The position numbers and the translations under genes are program-made. Below the pieces are notes generated by a model, which saw only the letters and a program-made list of their open reading frames with translations, ran no database searches and was not told the DNA's origin. A stretch of 64,000 bases of DNA from contig JANFOG010000002.1 of assembly GCA_024336345.1 (NCBI GenBank), positions 3,286,001-3,350,000 of the forward strand. Reading direction: 5' to 3'. Within the stretch, counting starts at the first letter, position 1, and each line of letters opens with the position of its first letter. This DNA is from Mariannaea sp. PMI_226 (lineage: Eukaryota; Ascomycota; Sordariomycetes; Hypocreales; Nectriaceae). Below, piece by piece: positions 1-12,468 of the stretch.

Positions 1-293
1 TTCAGAAGATGCCACCGTATGCTTGAAGTATATACATATTATATATTCAGCTTGATACATGTCTATAGACTTTGTAAATGGCAGAATGATAAATAATGAG
101 AATATGTTAAACCTGAACTTGACCTCCTGCACTTTTTCATATTTGTGATGCGCCCCTTGTTTAGACGGCACCGTTCTTTTCAGCCTGTCTTGGTAGTATC
201 TATGTCTTCAAGAAAAGCAACATGTGAAACATCTCGTGTCTATTCAAAATGGTTCTAGCCAAACTTAGGCTTTGGCATTTGATATTGGCCTGC
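1..293. other. 3' flank of the PI-PLC gene
   Basis: AT-rich sequence at the window edge. It lies downstream of the minus-strand phospholipase gene and should hold its 3' UTR. I see no other gene or repeat here. Confidence 0.5.
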
Positions 294-1706
294 TCAAGGT
301 GCCAACAGCTTGGAGTTCATTCCTACAATGCATCGAATCAGGTCCCAGTCTCCATTAGCACCACACCAGTCAGTGACCACAATGCCTGTGCTACCATTGC
401 CGACGTTGAGGCCCTGGGGTCCCTTGCCCTTCTCGCCGTGCCGAATGCAGAGGTACTCGATGGCGGACGGGTTTAGCTTCGCGGCAACTCGCTCAGGCCA
501 GCAGTTGGCCTTGAAGAAGTAGCTGGCAGAAAGGAAGTTGACGAAGAATGGAGGGGTCTTCTGATCGTCTCGGTGGCCTTTCATCCCAGGAATATGGTAC
601 TTAATCTCAGCGGCGCGCTCGAGTTGGCGACGGACGTATTCTGCCTTCTTCTCAACGTTCTCAGTCTCGCTAACCTCATAGAAGTCCTGAACGCGGATGT
701 CACCTGGGCCGGTACTTCCGTCCTCGCAGTTATCTGGCCACGAGGAGGCATCAATGGCCCAGCCGCGCCCGTTCCAGCAGGACTTGTGGTGCTCGTCGCT
801 AATGGCGTGGCGGCGGACGAGGACGATCTTACCACGGGCCTGGCCAAGCGTGGGGATCTTGGGCTCGGTCCAGTAGAAACTACGCTTCGTATCGACGTAG
901 CTGTACTTGAGGTATTTGCCCATCTGCTGGTCGGTGCCGTCGCCCGTACCCTCACGCTTGAGACTCAAGATGATGGACTCGCTAGGGTTCTCTTTCAAGA
1001 AATCGTATAGATCCTCGAGCAGGTCCTTGAGGTGTTTGTCGCCGGTCAGAGAGATGGGGAAAGCACCGTGGACAATGGTAAGCTCATCGTTGTCGGGCTT
1101 CGCAGAGAGACGAACATCTAGGAAACGAACACCGTTTTGGAGCTGCTCGGGGACGCTGACAGCTTGACAACGGACCGAGGGCAAGGCCTTGTGGTGAGTG
1201 GCAGCATTATGAGTGCCAGGAATAGAGAGCGAGGAGAGAGGCCAAGCATCATCAAGTTCCTTCATCCAAGCATTCAGACGAGCTGAAGAGAAAATGGCAA
1301 TAAATGCGCCATTGGCAGTGTAAACAGCGGTGAGCTCCTCGTTTCCACCATCGAGTGCCTTCAGGACAGAGGATTTTTTGGTCGGGCTGGGAACGTCGAC
1401 CTCATACTTGTGATGATTGATGGAGAAAGTGAGCCGAATTATCTCCTTGCCCTTCTCTGCGGCGCGGATGTCGGTCTCTTTGATAGTGAAGGAGTCGACG
1501 CGAACCTTGACGTCCTCTTCATGAATGGCATTGCCTTGGGCGCGGTGCTCATGAGTTGAGAAGGAAGTGGCGTTGAGAAAGCTGGAGACTTTGCCTGTCA
1601 CATTGGTGACAATATCACCAGTATCGACCTTTTCACTCCCGAAGCGCTGAACCTTGACTAGTTCAATCGAATTGAGGGTGAAATTTCGAATAGTAAGGTG
1701 CGCCAT
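294..1706 (-). CDS. PI-PLC X-domain phosphodiesterase (PLC-like)
   Basis: A single exon encodes 470 residues. The N-terminal third (1-150) opens with MAHLTIRNFTLNSIEL, the usual beginning of fungal PLC-like proteins. A PI-PLC X domain follows: SIPGTHN at 161-167 with the first catalytic His166, the strand GVRFLDVRL at 192-200, and IVHGAF at 211-216 with the second catalytic His213. The barrel core continues through LGQARGKIVLVRR. There is no Y, C2 or EF-hand domain, so it resembles small bacterial-type PI-PLCs that cleave phosphoinositides or GPI-like lipids. The substrate is inferred from the family. I chose the ATG at 1706 because it has a good context (AACCATGG) and matches the family start. 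The frame stays open upstream to an ATG at 1865, which would add a hydrophobic segment. Confidence 0.85.
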   Translation of the reverse strand: MAHLTIRNFTLNSIELVKVQRFGSEKVDTGDIVTNVTGKVSSFLNATSFSTHEHRAQGNAIHEEDVKVRVDSFTIKETDIRAAEKGKEIIRLTFSINHHKYEVDVPSPTKKSSVLKALDGGNEELTAVYTANGAFIAIFSSARLNAWMKELDDAWPLSSLSIPGTHNAATHHKALPSVRCQAVSVPEQLQNGVRFLDVRLSAKPDNDELTIVHGAFPISLTGDKHLKDLLEDLYDFLKENPSESIILSLKREGTGDGTDQQMGKYLKYSYVDTKRSFYWTEPKIPTLGQARGKIVLVRRHAISDEHHKSCWNGRGWAIDASSWPDNCEDGSTGPGDIRVQDFYEVSETENVEKKAEYVRRQLERAAEIKYHIPGMKGHRDDQKTPPFFVNFLSASYFFKANCWPERVAAKLNPSAIEYLCIRHGEKGKGPQGLNVGNGSTGIVVTDWCGANGDWDLIRCIVGMNSKLLAP

Positions 1707-3500
1707 GGTTAAGGGGGTGAAAAACTTGGACTTGCTGGGCTTTTTGAGGAGGTACCGTGAAAGAGGCATCAAGAGAAGGCTCCAACCTGTGCCGGACAAC
1801 CAGGGAGGAGCAAACCTATATTGAAGCCAGTACAAAAAGAGGAAGAGGATGAGGTACCTCAGCATAGCAGAGCTGAAAGCGAAAGCCAGGGTGGTTCGCA
1901 GAGGGTGGTTGGTGGTAAGATGGCAGTGGCGTGGGGGAACTGTCGCCAAGCCCAAGACTTTTGAAACTTAAAGTCGCCGAAAATGGAGCGTTGAAGTCTC
2001 GCACAGGGTTCTGGTTGTTGGCAGCTGGCTCTCAATGAGATCGCTTCTAGGTTAGGGGGGCTTGGCGGGTCTCCCAGACGGGCAGACGGGGAGCCTTACG
2101 CAACGAGGACGCTTTGGGCACAGGAGAAGGCCACCTTGTTCGTCGCTGTAATGACTGTGGTGGCGGGTCTAAGGTGCTGCTCCTAGGGCGCTTCTGTGTT
2201 GGAGCTTAAGCTTAAAGCTCTCCTCCCTTCCTAGGGGACGACTAGCCATGCGTAAATAACTCGTAAACCAAAATTGGCTTGGCTAGCTTTTCCCTCATCA
2301 CACCGTAAGTAGCGATCCTTATGAAGCGGAGACTGGCACTTTGGTGTTCTCTTGCAATGGCAATCGAAAGGAGAAATGGAGAGGCCATGGGCCTTCGACG
2401 TGCTGTTCCGGACTTAGAACAAACATTGAGGGAGTTTCGACTGTAATCAGTCGCATGAAGGGTGGTTGACCGGTTTTATTGAGACCCAACACGAGAAAGT
2501 ATGAAAATTAATCTCTGGATCTAGGCATGTAGTTGTTCCCCCCTTTGTTGTTGAATGTTGCCGATTATCGACACATCGAACCGGGGGACCCGTCGCATCC
2601 ATCAGCCTTATTATCATACCAGACGGACCCCTGTGGAATGGTACTACTAAATGGCTGGATGGTTAGCGCCCTGAGGTTTTGAGAGTGCTCACAGCCACAC
2701 ATGGTCCAGGTGGGCTTACCCTTCTGCTCCAACCACTGCTGGTATATGAATGATACCAATGTCACCAGAGGAGGTCTTGTTGATGTCACTTTGAGGCTAT
2801 CGTTATTATCATAGGGACCAAGAAAATATCAAAACGACAGAAAAAAAAGACTTCAAGAAATATGCGCTAAAGTAGGTGTAGTTTATTTGATTCTCCGGTT
2901 CATTGTGGACGCTTGACGTTGACAATAATTTTGGTCACACGTGTTTGACTTGCGGGGATGCTACTCGTCCTTTTCTGTTCCTTCCTTCCCACATTTCTCT
3001 TCTTTCCCAGGCAGCATACTGCAGGTGCCATGAAGCAGGTGGTTGCATGCCCAAGGCACGACTTCCGTTTCCATCAGTCCCCCGTCCAAGCTACCTAGAT
3101 ACAGATACAGATCCCTTCCTTCCCTTTCAAACTCCAGCTCCAGCTCCAGCTCCAGCTCCATCAAATCAATTACCTCATGACTAAGTGAATTGAATACCCA
3201 GGGTATAAAAGATCGAGGCATCGAGTTCCCCAAATCCACCAAGAACACGCAATTCCAAGATTGTTTGTTGCTTATTCACGTCTCTCAACTTTATTTGCCC
3301 CATCCTCGATCCACGATCAAACGGAACCGGTAAATATAAAACATGTCCGAACATTCACATTTGCCATTGATGGTGAGAGCTCTATTGCTTCGACGTTGAA
3401 TAAAAATTTCTGTCTGAGACAAACAAGGACTCCTTTCGCCATCATTGCGTCGTTCGACTCAATCGCCTAGTGCTAGACCTGCTAGACAGATTAAACTTCC
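1707..3500. other. Intergenic region: PI-PLC promoter and 3' flank of the next gene
   Basis: Both neighbours are on the minus strand, so the low-coordinate part is the PI-PLC promoter and the high-coordinate part is the 3' flank of the unknown gene starting at 4112. Only short ORFs occur and none has a recognisable domain. A CTCCAG hexamer array is present at 3132-3160. Confidence 0.5.
3132..3160. repeat. (CTCCAG)n hexanucleotide microsatellite
   Basis: Nearly five perfect copies of CTCCAG lie in tandem. The array is intergenic. Any repeat polypeptide read from it is probably an artefact. Confidence 0.9.
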
Positions 3501-4112
3501 TCATTGACTGGATCGCCGGCGCTTAGCAAGCTGATGCTCCTGATCTTGGTCTTCAATATCATCCTCACGGCGACGTCGAAGACTGAGTGGCAAAGGTTGA
3601 CGCCTGAGTATATCACTGACAGCCTGTCGGCTGCCCACAATGTTGCCTTCACCCTCGATGACCATTCCGGCATCGACTTCAATTCGTAATGGTCGAGGTG
3701 CCCCGTTCTCGTCAATCATGGGAATACCGCATCGGCCAGCGCTGCCCTCCATCATTGCCTTGACCACTGCCTGAGCAATAGAGTTGGCGTTCTCTGCGGG
3801 TGTGGTATCAAGGCACACGACATTGTTGTTGCGATTTACGTTAATGGAGGCGTTGATGCGTAAATTGATGGGTGTGCTGCTTTCAGGATCCGTCTGCTCG
3901 CTGTCGTCGTCTGTTGAATCCACAGCTAGGAGCTGCGCTCCAACCTGTGGAGCCAAGTGGTGATATCGAAGAGCTGACATGCTTTGTGTAATGTAGGTGG
4001 CAAGGTCTGGGATTCTTCGAGGCGTGTAAGCTGGAGGGGCATCAGGATCCGGTCCATTCTCCTTAGGGGTGGTAACTTGGGGGTTCTGAGGTGGATGGTT
4101 GGGCATGGTCAT
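3501..4112 (-). CDS. Conserved-looking protein of unknown function
   Basis: A single exon encodes 203 residues. I do not recognise the family. The N-terminus is proline-rich (PDAPPAYTPRR), followed by a helix-like stretch (DLATYITQSMSALRYHHLAP). An acidic linker (DSTDDDSEQTDPES) comes next, then a globular-looking core with alternating hydrophobic residues (INLRINASINV, NSIAQAVVKAMMEG, RIEVDAGMVIEG). The C-terminus is very basic (LAKRRRSSQ) and could act as a nuclear localisation signal. I started at MTMPNH, an ATG at 4112 closely followed by a second in-frame ATG. The frame is open further upstream, but that extension reads like untranslated leader. The nuclear role is only suggested by the basic tail. 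Confidence 0.65.
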   Translation of the reverse strand: MTMPNHPPQNPQVTTPKENGPDPDAPPAYTPRRIPDLATYITQSMSALRYHHLAPQVGAQLLAVDSTDDDSEQTDPESSTPINLRINASINVNRNNNVVCLDTTPAENANSIAQAVVKAMMEGSAGRCGIPMIDENGAPRPLRIEVDAGMVIEGEGNIVGSRQAVSDILRRQPLPLSLRRRREDDIEDQDQEHQLAKRRRSSQ

Positions 4113-6388
4113 GATTTTATAGCAGGAGAGTCTTATTGAGATGAGGTAGGAAGAGTTAGGAGAAAGGACGTGCTTCGTCAAATTTCTTCTTCTCGCCACG
4201 TTTCTCTTCCACCAGCTTTCTGAGATTGCCGAGAGAAGTAGGCGAAGAGTGAGCTTTGTGTTGGAGGAAGAAGAAGGAGAATATAGATTTGGCTCTAGAG
4301 GGTTAAAGACCAAAGTCAAGTAGGAAGGTGACAAGTGAAGTTATGTGTAACCTGTGACGCATTCACTGGTGACACGATAGGTAGGAAGGCTTTTGCTCGT
4401 GAAGGTTTGCGAGCACTGGGATGGTAGGAGGTGAGTAAGTATGTGCCCAGTTGAACAATCAAGTTTGGAACTGAACGATGTGAATGCCAAATGTAAGGGA
4501 TTCTTAGAAAAGATGAAGGATATGGGTGAGCAAAGCAAAGCAACTCATGGAAGAGAAGCAGCCAACATCAAGAGGGGAAATAAAAAGGATAAAGGGTAAT
4601 ATATACTCTGAAAGCCTGCGGGGACCGGGCTGGATTCACTCAGGCGCACACAAACCGTCGGAGCCGGGCAGAAAATAGACACTGATAGAACTGACTGTGA
4701 CTTGCACAATCAGAGGTCAAAGTGCACAACAAACGGGGTCAATTATCCGTGAATGGGATACCGCTGCTCTGCATGTTGTGCACCTGTGGACAAGAGGCGC
4801 AGATGCCATGGCCCACGGCACGTGTGTGCCACCGCCATAAATTCCAGCGAAGCGGGAGGGCTTGAAGGCTTGAAGGCTCGTGAGCTCGTTCAAGACGGAC
4901 AACATGGCCCGTCCCACCACAATTGCTGCTGCTCCACACCCATTCATTCATTCAAACGACGCTATCATGTTTACAAACCATCCATCAAACCATTCTGGCG
5001 GAGCTCAATGGGAGTAAGGGTCCTTCCTCTAGTGCAGCTACGGTTCGAAATTGAATAATATCGTCGTTTTGCTCCCCCTGAGCTGAGGTCTCATACACAC
5101 CCCCTCCGCCCTTCCTTTCCCTCTCCATCCCACCCCATCCATTGACCCTCATCGTCTTGAGATGGGTGTACATTTCCGGCGCGGCATTCCACAAAGGGTT
5201 ACTTTTTTACCCAAACTCCATATGATCTTACATTTTCAAATGCTCAACTCCCAGCGCATGCACAACCAATCGCCACTCTACTCGCCTGGTGTCTGGGCCA
5301 TGATAGAGGTTTGAGAACTTGGACCAATGCCGTTCGACATTTTCCACTTTTTCTACCAAACCATGTACAACATGGCCTTTCGTCTAGAAAAACAAACGAT
5401 ACCGAATTATCTACGTTCTCGGGTTTATCAAGATTTCATTATAAAGCAGACTTTAAAGGGCAGTCAATAGAAAACAATTCACTCACACACAAAATGAGTC
5501 GTGAAAAGTTTGTGCCCCAAAGAGACAATAATGGAGCAGATTTTACCCATAATTTGCTGTTCAAATGATCCCTTCACACCTCTGGTCCAATCCTGAAAGC
5601 TATTCGCGACCAACATATACATCGATAAACAGCGTAATTATTGAAACTATAAGATGTCCCAAAATGCATCTCGTGCAACTGGTCGTGAGAGGCGGAAAGC
5701 CTGTGACTGAGGTGAATTGATCCCAGTTTGGTTCTATCTGCCGGCGACAGGCTTCTTCTTCCAAGCCTCCCCAACTTACCTATTGTCCACCTATTGTCTA
5801 CCTGTGGATTTTCCACCAGTTGCTGGTCGGCCGACACGGCGACACGTCGGCGTCTCTTTTTGATCCATCCTCCTCGTCTAACGCACCAATCAACTCAAAA
5901 ACACCCTCAAGCGAGAACTTGTCCTGCGATGGCTGACAAAAGGGAAATACCCCCCCAAGAAGCGGAGCATCCGGGCTGAGGGTTGGCGTCTTAGTTTCCT
6001 ATTGTCCTCAGCCGATACTTCTATTGTTGCCCGGTTTTGGCCCCGCTCCCCGAACAGATTATGCCGTATTGACTCCACCCTTCTGCCGTCTATTGTCAAC
6101 CTGGCTTGGTATAGCGCCCGCGCCTCCGGACCCCGCTTCTCACCACCACAACCCCGGGAGCGGGCTCCCAAACGGTCCTGAAAACATTACACAAACCAAA
6201 AATCATTTCAGCTCCGGGGAGGTGCGAGAAGGCAGGGCTGATACCGGCTTAAAGGTCGGGGAGGCCGACTCGTTACCTTTTAGTTTATGCTTTCTTCGCT
6301 CTGAAGAATGGCTGCCTGCTGATTACACAGGGTGTGCAATCCGAAGCTGAGAACAAATTGCTCGCTGCCACTGCAACACTGAGATAAT

Positions 6389-6404
6389 CCCCCCCCCCCC
6401 CCCC
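6389..6404. repeat. Homopolymeric C16 tract
   Basis: Sixteen consecutive cytosines stand in the gene-empty region. The exact length may be unreliable in an assembly. Confidence 0.85.
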
Positions 6405-9400
6405 ATCTCCCTGCCTCCCCCAAGAATAAAGAAAAACCTTACGTCTTGTTCTTCGGTCTGTTCACTACGACGAGTTGTACCCAGTCGATCGACCGATCAG
6501 CTACAACAGCACTAAACATCCAGAGGCCTGATGCCTCATGCCTTTGGAGTATCAACCCGTGCTAGCTGCTGCTCTACACCCTTCATGGTGACATCTCCCC
6601 CTCCCCCCGTTGCATTTAGTTTCCATAGATTTCCTGTGCCATGGACTGGGAACACCAACTAGACCATTTGCAGGTGGGCTCCAGTAGACGGATCGAGACC
6701 CCAGCATGCTAAAGTTGGAAGGAAGGGGATTCGGCCCGGAGTCATAGTAGAACAGCAGGAATATCTTCATATAATCTGAACAAATTGGCAATTGGTAAGA
6801 GATACAATATACCGACTTTCCATATGAGTACATATTGGTGAGCTGCAAGAACGTCTTGTTGTGGCCGGAGCATGCCATAGCCGTCACCACTCAGCCATCG
6901 GTTATGATTTCTCTATCGAGACAGAAAAGGGAGTTTTGTATCACATTTCCGTACATCCTTCTCCGACATGGAGTATCTGGTAGCATCAGCCAAACGTCAT
7001 ATTAGGGGCAAAGTGAAGGAAGACAATGCATCCGCCCCGATAGTTTCCCGCCAACTTCACGCCCACCCCTCCTTCACAATTGCACACACACAAATACTGA
7101 CACGTTTCGCGGCAGGCATCTTTGCTTGGTAACCACGTTTAATTTAGACGATCCCAACGCTCAGGGTACCTCAGCCCGTGTGGCGCCAGTTTGGAAAAAT
7201 AGTTGAGCTTCTCCTTTTTTCATGGGGAATGAGCCAGCATGACGATCTCCAGCTTCTTAGGGATATAAATATATTCCAGAAAAGAGTAACACTCTCCCAA
7301 ACACACATTCCCATGAATCATTTTCCTTTTGTTTTTTCTTTCAACATTTTCATACAGCAACTCCCAGTTGCTACACCTATTTCATCGAGAAATCCTGACC
7401 CTTTTTGTGTGTATACCCTCCCACATCGTTGTTGGGCAGCCATTCAATCGCCACTGAATAAAACAATCAGGATACCCAAGCCACGCACTTAGCACCATAT
7501 TCACTCTCAATCTTTTTTCAATAAGAAGCTTAATGCTCCCCTCAAAAAGAAAAAAAAAGAGAGGCATGGCAGCCGTGCCGCGCCGCGGCCGATCTGGCGT
7601 CAAGACCGTCTAGAGCGGACCGAAGAGTCAGACCAGCCCCTCGGTTACATCAAATTCAGAGTTCGCCATGTGACATACTCTTCGGTGCCGACAAAAAGGG
7701 TTACTAGATGGCGCCAATGATGAGTGATTTGCATTCGGCTCCCGGCATCTTCAGAAATGGGCTAGCCTTGTGCGCCTCATTTGCCGTATCGGGTGAGAGT
7801 ACGTTTGTATTGAAGCCTCAGCTAGGATTCCCATGATTGCAGGCCTTCCGACCATAAGATTATGTGCAGCCCACATGGCCATATGAGTAAAAGAAAGGGT
7901 TTCTAATTGCTGTTGTCAGAGTCATGATTGAGACCATAGACGATATCACAGAATCTGCAGAGCCCGTATTTTGGTAGAAGCAGCTGGAGCTCGGACATGG
8001 TCAAACAGGATTCGTCGCAGACAGTAGACACAGGTCCCCATCCGCGTGGATAGCACAAGATCTCATTCCAATGATGTGCAAATAGAATCGGTAACTCAAT
8101 CATTAAGCCTTAGCTTACCCGGACGCTGCTATTCTCCTGCGTCTATTTTGGGGGGGGCGAGGGCTGTGGTTCACCGTTCGCTTACACACAGGAGAATCTG
8201 TACACGCCCCCGTCTTTACAATAGTATCCCATTGTGCACCACATCTGGGAAAAAGAAAGAATTTATATCAAATGTGGCCTGAAAGGTTTAGGGGGCTTGA
8301 TTTGTTGTGAATTCAAAGTTAAGGCAAATTGAGAATCTCAGCCCATTCAAAGTTTTGTGGCAGGTCGCGTACGGGGATGTCCAATAACCCAAGTACAAAC
8401 AACATCAAGGCCCCCCCATAGCATCATCACGTCAAACGATCGCATTCAAGTCGCTTTTGAATCCCTTGTAGAAGAAAGGTCCGAAACCTCCTACTACTTC
8501 TTTGGAATGTATTCATTCATTCTTCTCTATTATGTCGGGTCCCGTCAATATTGAGAACCCTTGTCAAAGCCACTTTGAGTTGGAATGAAGGCGCTGCTTT
8601 GTTCTCAGGTAAAGATGACTTTTAGCCCCCCACCATCCCTCGCATAGAAAACTGAGATTGTGATGCTGACATTGGGTCAGAATCGTGTGCTTCGATAATG
8701 AGAATACGTCAGATATCTGTATCCGGTGCTTGCGCATAGCCTGTGAGCTCCTTCCTGTCTGATATTTGGATGAGTCTGTAAAGGATCACAACTATGACAA
8801 GGTCAAAGTAAAGGAAAACCTCGCTCACATAACAAGTTGAGTAGGCAAAACTTCCAAAGACCAGATTAAATGATTGTCTTCAAGCAGGGTACCACTGAAG
8901 TCTATGCCAAAATTTTCAGAGAATCTCCCACATTCACGTTCAGGCGAACGCTTTGAGGAGAAGGGACTGGCAACCACTGTAAGGGATAAATGAAGATCAA
9001 TGTCTATTCACTGGGGAAGACGGTTACCATATCTAGTTGCTTGTGTGACACTCTGCGGACCAAGTGTTCCGGAGCCCGTGGCTCCTGGTCTGACTGTCTA
9101 TATTCTTTAGGATTGTGATTGTGTGTCTGATGCATGTTAATGACCATCCTTTGTTCCCTGTTTTGTGTGTAGCCTGCTGTTCATCCGCCATCACGGAAAA
9201 CCACCACCTCTATTGGTCGATGGAAGTCAACCTTGTAGAGGGGGTTGATCGAGAATTCTTTGTTAGCTTGGTCATCCGCCTCCCTCAGCTCTTCTCATCC
9301 CGTCTTGGCTTCAAGGGAAAGTGTCTTCTGAGTCAGAATAACCCAAAATGTGGTGTCCAGCATGATTTTGTTATAATTATGCCATGACACATCAATAACT

Positions 9401-10107
9401 CACAAAATGAAGTACTATGGGTCTATATGGTGGTAGTATCGAAACATTCATCGAGTCACGACCGTCCCAGCAGCCTGAGTACAGAGGTTGACTCTTCAAG
9501 TCACAAACAAGGCATTTATCGTATCACGCCTGTTGGGTTTCCAAAATATTATGCCCTAAAAAAGGTTTCATTTCCTTGGTTCTAGCTGCCGTGCCTAAGT
9601 CGCAGCGACGAGGCTCTCGTATCAACAGCCTCGAGCTATCCCCTTCTATCTATCACACTCTTGGATTGTAATCCAGATCGGTCCCTCGACCATTCGCTCT
9701 GCCCCAGTGTCTGCATTAGCTCGGCTAGAGAACCAGGAAAGAAAAAGATGTTGAAGTTCTTTTGTTTCCCCGTTTTAAACGCCAGGATCATACACGCGTT
9801 CATGTCGTCTCTATTTTTTAATTCCCCTTCGCAAGGGTATCGTCATAATGCAAATCTTTGACCTTTTTGTTTTGCTTCGCCTCACAAATGCAGGTTTGCC
9901 CTAAATTGTCTTTGTTGAAAGACGCCCCACTCCGTGCCTGGTATATCATGAGAAAAATTCCTGACAATGTGGAATAAACGAAAAAAAAAAGAAAATAGAA
10001 ATTCAGATGCCGGAAACCGCCCCTCCCTTTCCGGTGGGAGATAACATGGTTTCGTTGAGAACCGTACGCCGCCGAAAAGTTGCCTCATGAAATGGACTCA
10101 TTAAACA

Positions 10108-10113
10108 TTTATT
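10108..10113 (-). terminator. AATAAA polyadenylation signal of SAM synthetase
   Basis: A canonical AATAAA on the minus strand lies about 60 bp past the stop codon of the SAM synthetase gene, in an AT-rich context. This is a normal position for a fungal poly(A) signal. Confidence 0.55.
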
Positions 10114-10174
10114 TTAAAATGCCGTCGAGAGCTGTTGAATTACTCTCTTCATACTCCAAAGTTGGTAATGGAGC

Positions 10175-11599
10175 TTAGAACTTGAGCTGCTTGGGCTGCT
10201 CCCAGGTGAAGCTCTGGTTGGTACCGAAGTGACCGTTCTTGGCAGTCTGGCGGTAGATGGGCTTGGCGAGGTCAAGCTCACGGACGATGACACCAGGTCG
10301 GAGGTCGAAGTTGTCACGGATGATCTTGACGAGCTCCTCGGAGGTCTTCTCAGAGGTGCCATATGAGTCGACGTAGATGGACAGGGGCTCGGCAACACCG
10401 ATAGCGTAGGAGAGCTGGACAAGGGCACGTCGGCAGAGGCCGGCAGCGACCAGGGACTTGGCAATCCATCGGCCAACGTAAGCGGCAGATCGATCAACCT
10501 TGGAGAAATCCTTTCCGGAGAAAGCACCACCACCGTGAGCACCCCAGCCACCGTAGGTATCGACAATGATCTTACGGCCGGTCAAACCAGCATCACCCTG
10601 GGGACCACCGATGATGAAGAGGCCAGAAGGTTGGATCTATTATGAACGCTGTTAGAACAAGGGCACAGGAAATTGGTGGGTTGTGGTTAAGAAGTAAAAA
10701 AACTTACGTGGTAGACGGTCTTGTCGTCAAGGTACTTCTCAGGGATGACCTTCTTGATGATCTTTTCCTTGATCTCCTTGCGGAGCTCCTCAGTGGTGAT
10801 ATCGGGAGAGTGCTGGGCAGAGACGACGATGGTATCAACGCGCTCGGGAACGACAGCACCGTTATCGTGACGGTACTGGATGGTGACCTGGGTCTTGGTG
10901 TCGGGTCGGAGCCAAGGAAGGGAGCCATCTCGGCGGGCAGCGGACATAGCAGCATTGAGCTTGTGGGCGAAGAGGAGGGTGAGGGGGAAGAGCTCAGGGG
11001 TCTCGTCAGTGGCATAACCGAACATGATACCCTGGTCACCAGCACCAAGCTGCTCGAGAGCCTTGTCGTAGTGAAGACCCTGGGCGATATCAGGAGACTG
11101 CTCCTCGATGGCGACGAGAAGGTTGCAGGTCTTGTAGTCGAAACCCTTGGCGGAGTCATCGTAGCCGATGTCCTTGATGGCCTCACGGACGACCTTCTGG
11201 TAATCGAGCTTGGTCTTGGTGGTAATCTCACCAAAGACCATGATCATACCAGTCTTGGTGGCAGTCTCGCAAGCAACCTTGGAGAGGGGATCCTCGGCCA
11301 AGCAGGCATCGAGAATGGCATCAGAAACCTGATCAGCGATCTTGTCGGGGTGGCCCTCGCCGACAGACTCAGACTGCAGTGCGGTTAGAACCGGAGGATT
11401 GGCAATGCAGGAGGCCCAAAGACCGAGGATGAACATCCATCATGACTGAGGGTGGAGGGGTTGGTGGGGTCAGAGAACGAAAAAAAAAAAAAAATCCCAG
11501 ACTTACAGTGAACAGGAAAGTTCCCTCGTTGTAGTGCTTCCAGCTGGCAGGGTCGGCGTGAACACCGTTGGTGCCGTTGGTACCGTTGACAGCAGACAT
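10175..11599 (-). CDS. SAM1: S-adenosylmethionine synthetase
   Basis: Three exons (11507-11599, 10708-11373, 10175-10636) join in phase 0 and encode 406 residues. The enzyme makes S-adenosylmethionine from methionine and ATP in the cytosol. Diagnostic motifs are [11 protein letters not shown] at 36-46 (ATP/methionine binding), GAGDQG at 141-146, and GGGAFSGKD at 288-296 (the P-loop-like signature). The chain ends in a complete C-terminal domain. Introns are 133 bp (GTAAGT...TGCAG) and 71 bp (GTAAGT...ATAG). The ATG context is CACAATG, typical of strongly expressed fungal genes. The coding strand is pyrimidine-rich for several hundred bases upstream, another mark of high expression. The first 20 residues (Asn-Gly-Thr rich) form the short variable N-terminus seen in fungal orthologues. 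Confidence 0.97.
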
Positions 11600-12443
11600 T
11601 GTGAAGGAATGGGAGATGTGGGAGAGAGGGTGAGGAGGGTAGAAAGTCGGGATGCGGAAAGGAAGAACCGAGGCGAAGGAGAAAAAAAATCTGGCTGTTG
11701 TGACGGGGAAAGGAGGTCACTGGAAAAATTGTTTGGTTAGTTACTGCCAGAAGAGAGAAGTAAAGCGGCTGTTCATGCCAGAGCAGAGCAGAGTATTGGA
11801 ATATGATATTGAGATTGGGCAGACGTACCACAGGAGATATGAAAGAAGATGAGATCAAGAGGAAGAATGAGGAAGAACGAGGAGTGAAGGTGCGAGAAGA
11901 AAAGTAATGGGGAGGTGAAGGGTAGAAAAGGCGGAGCGGGTGGGAGGGGGGAGTACCATGTACGAATACGTACCCGTACCGTACCTGGACAGGACACGGA
12001 GGAGGTTGAGAGACAAGCGGGAGAGTGGGCGGTGGGCGTTGGGCGGTGGGGGGAGATAGCGGAACAGCAGCACTGGGCAGGGGAAACCATCCACCACCAT
12101 GTGAATGTACTCCATATCGTGGAAGGGGGGGTAAATTATAATTACTTGGTACGTCCTAGGCTGGCCAGTAACTGTACATTGTGGCATGCAATTGGATTTA
12201 GTCTTTTATTTTCTATGTACCTACACTGAATTGTCTTGTTCGTATTCGTGGTTGGACAGTTTGAGATATAGGTAATCCTTTCCCTGAGTTGCGAAAAGGG
12301 GGCTCACGGTGAGCAGGCCTCAATCGATTGCGATGACGCTGACTCACGTAGTATGTAACTTACCTACCAGAACGCTTCTCCTAGAGTACCATTTGAAGGG
12401 GGTCGGGGAAGGCTGGGAGATCGAACTGCATTACAGAAAAAGG

Positions 12444-12468
12444 AAAAAAAAAAAAAAAAAAAAAAAAA
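12444..12468. repeat. Homopolymeric A25 tract
   Basis: Twenty-five consecutive adenines in the SAM synthetase/GPN3 spacer. No retroelement coding sequence adjoins it, so a retroposed poly(A) tail is not supported. Confidence 0.85.

Larger units (their letters stand above)
4113..10174. other. Six-kilobase region without a recognisable gene
   Basis: The first few hundred bases are the promoter of the minus-strand gene at 3501-4112 and the last few hundred the 3' flank of SAM synthetase. Between them every ORF is under about 115 codons and none shows a domain, a codon-like pattern or convincing splice-linked exons. There is a C16 run at 6389-6404. Non-coding RNAs or degraded sequence cannot be excluded. 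Confidence 0.5.

Noticed and set aside
10642..11388. 248-codon plus-strand ORF.
   Set aside because: Exact antisense of the middle exon of SAM synthetase, open because of biased codon use in a highly expressed gene.
12444..12468. A25 run as the tail of a retroposed gene or LINE.
   Set aside because: No coding remnant next to it and no target-site duplication is visible; simple slippage is enough.
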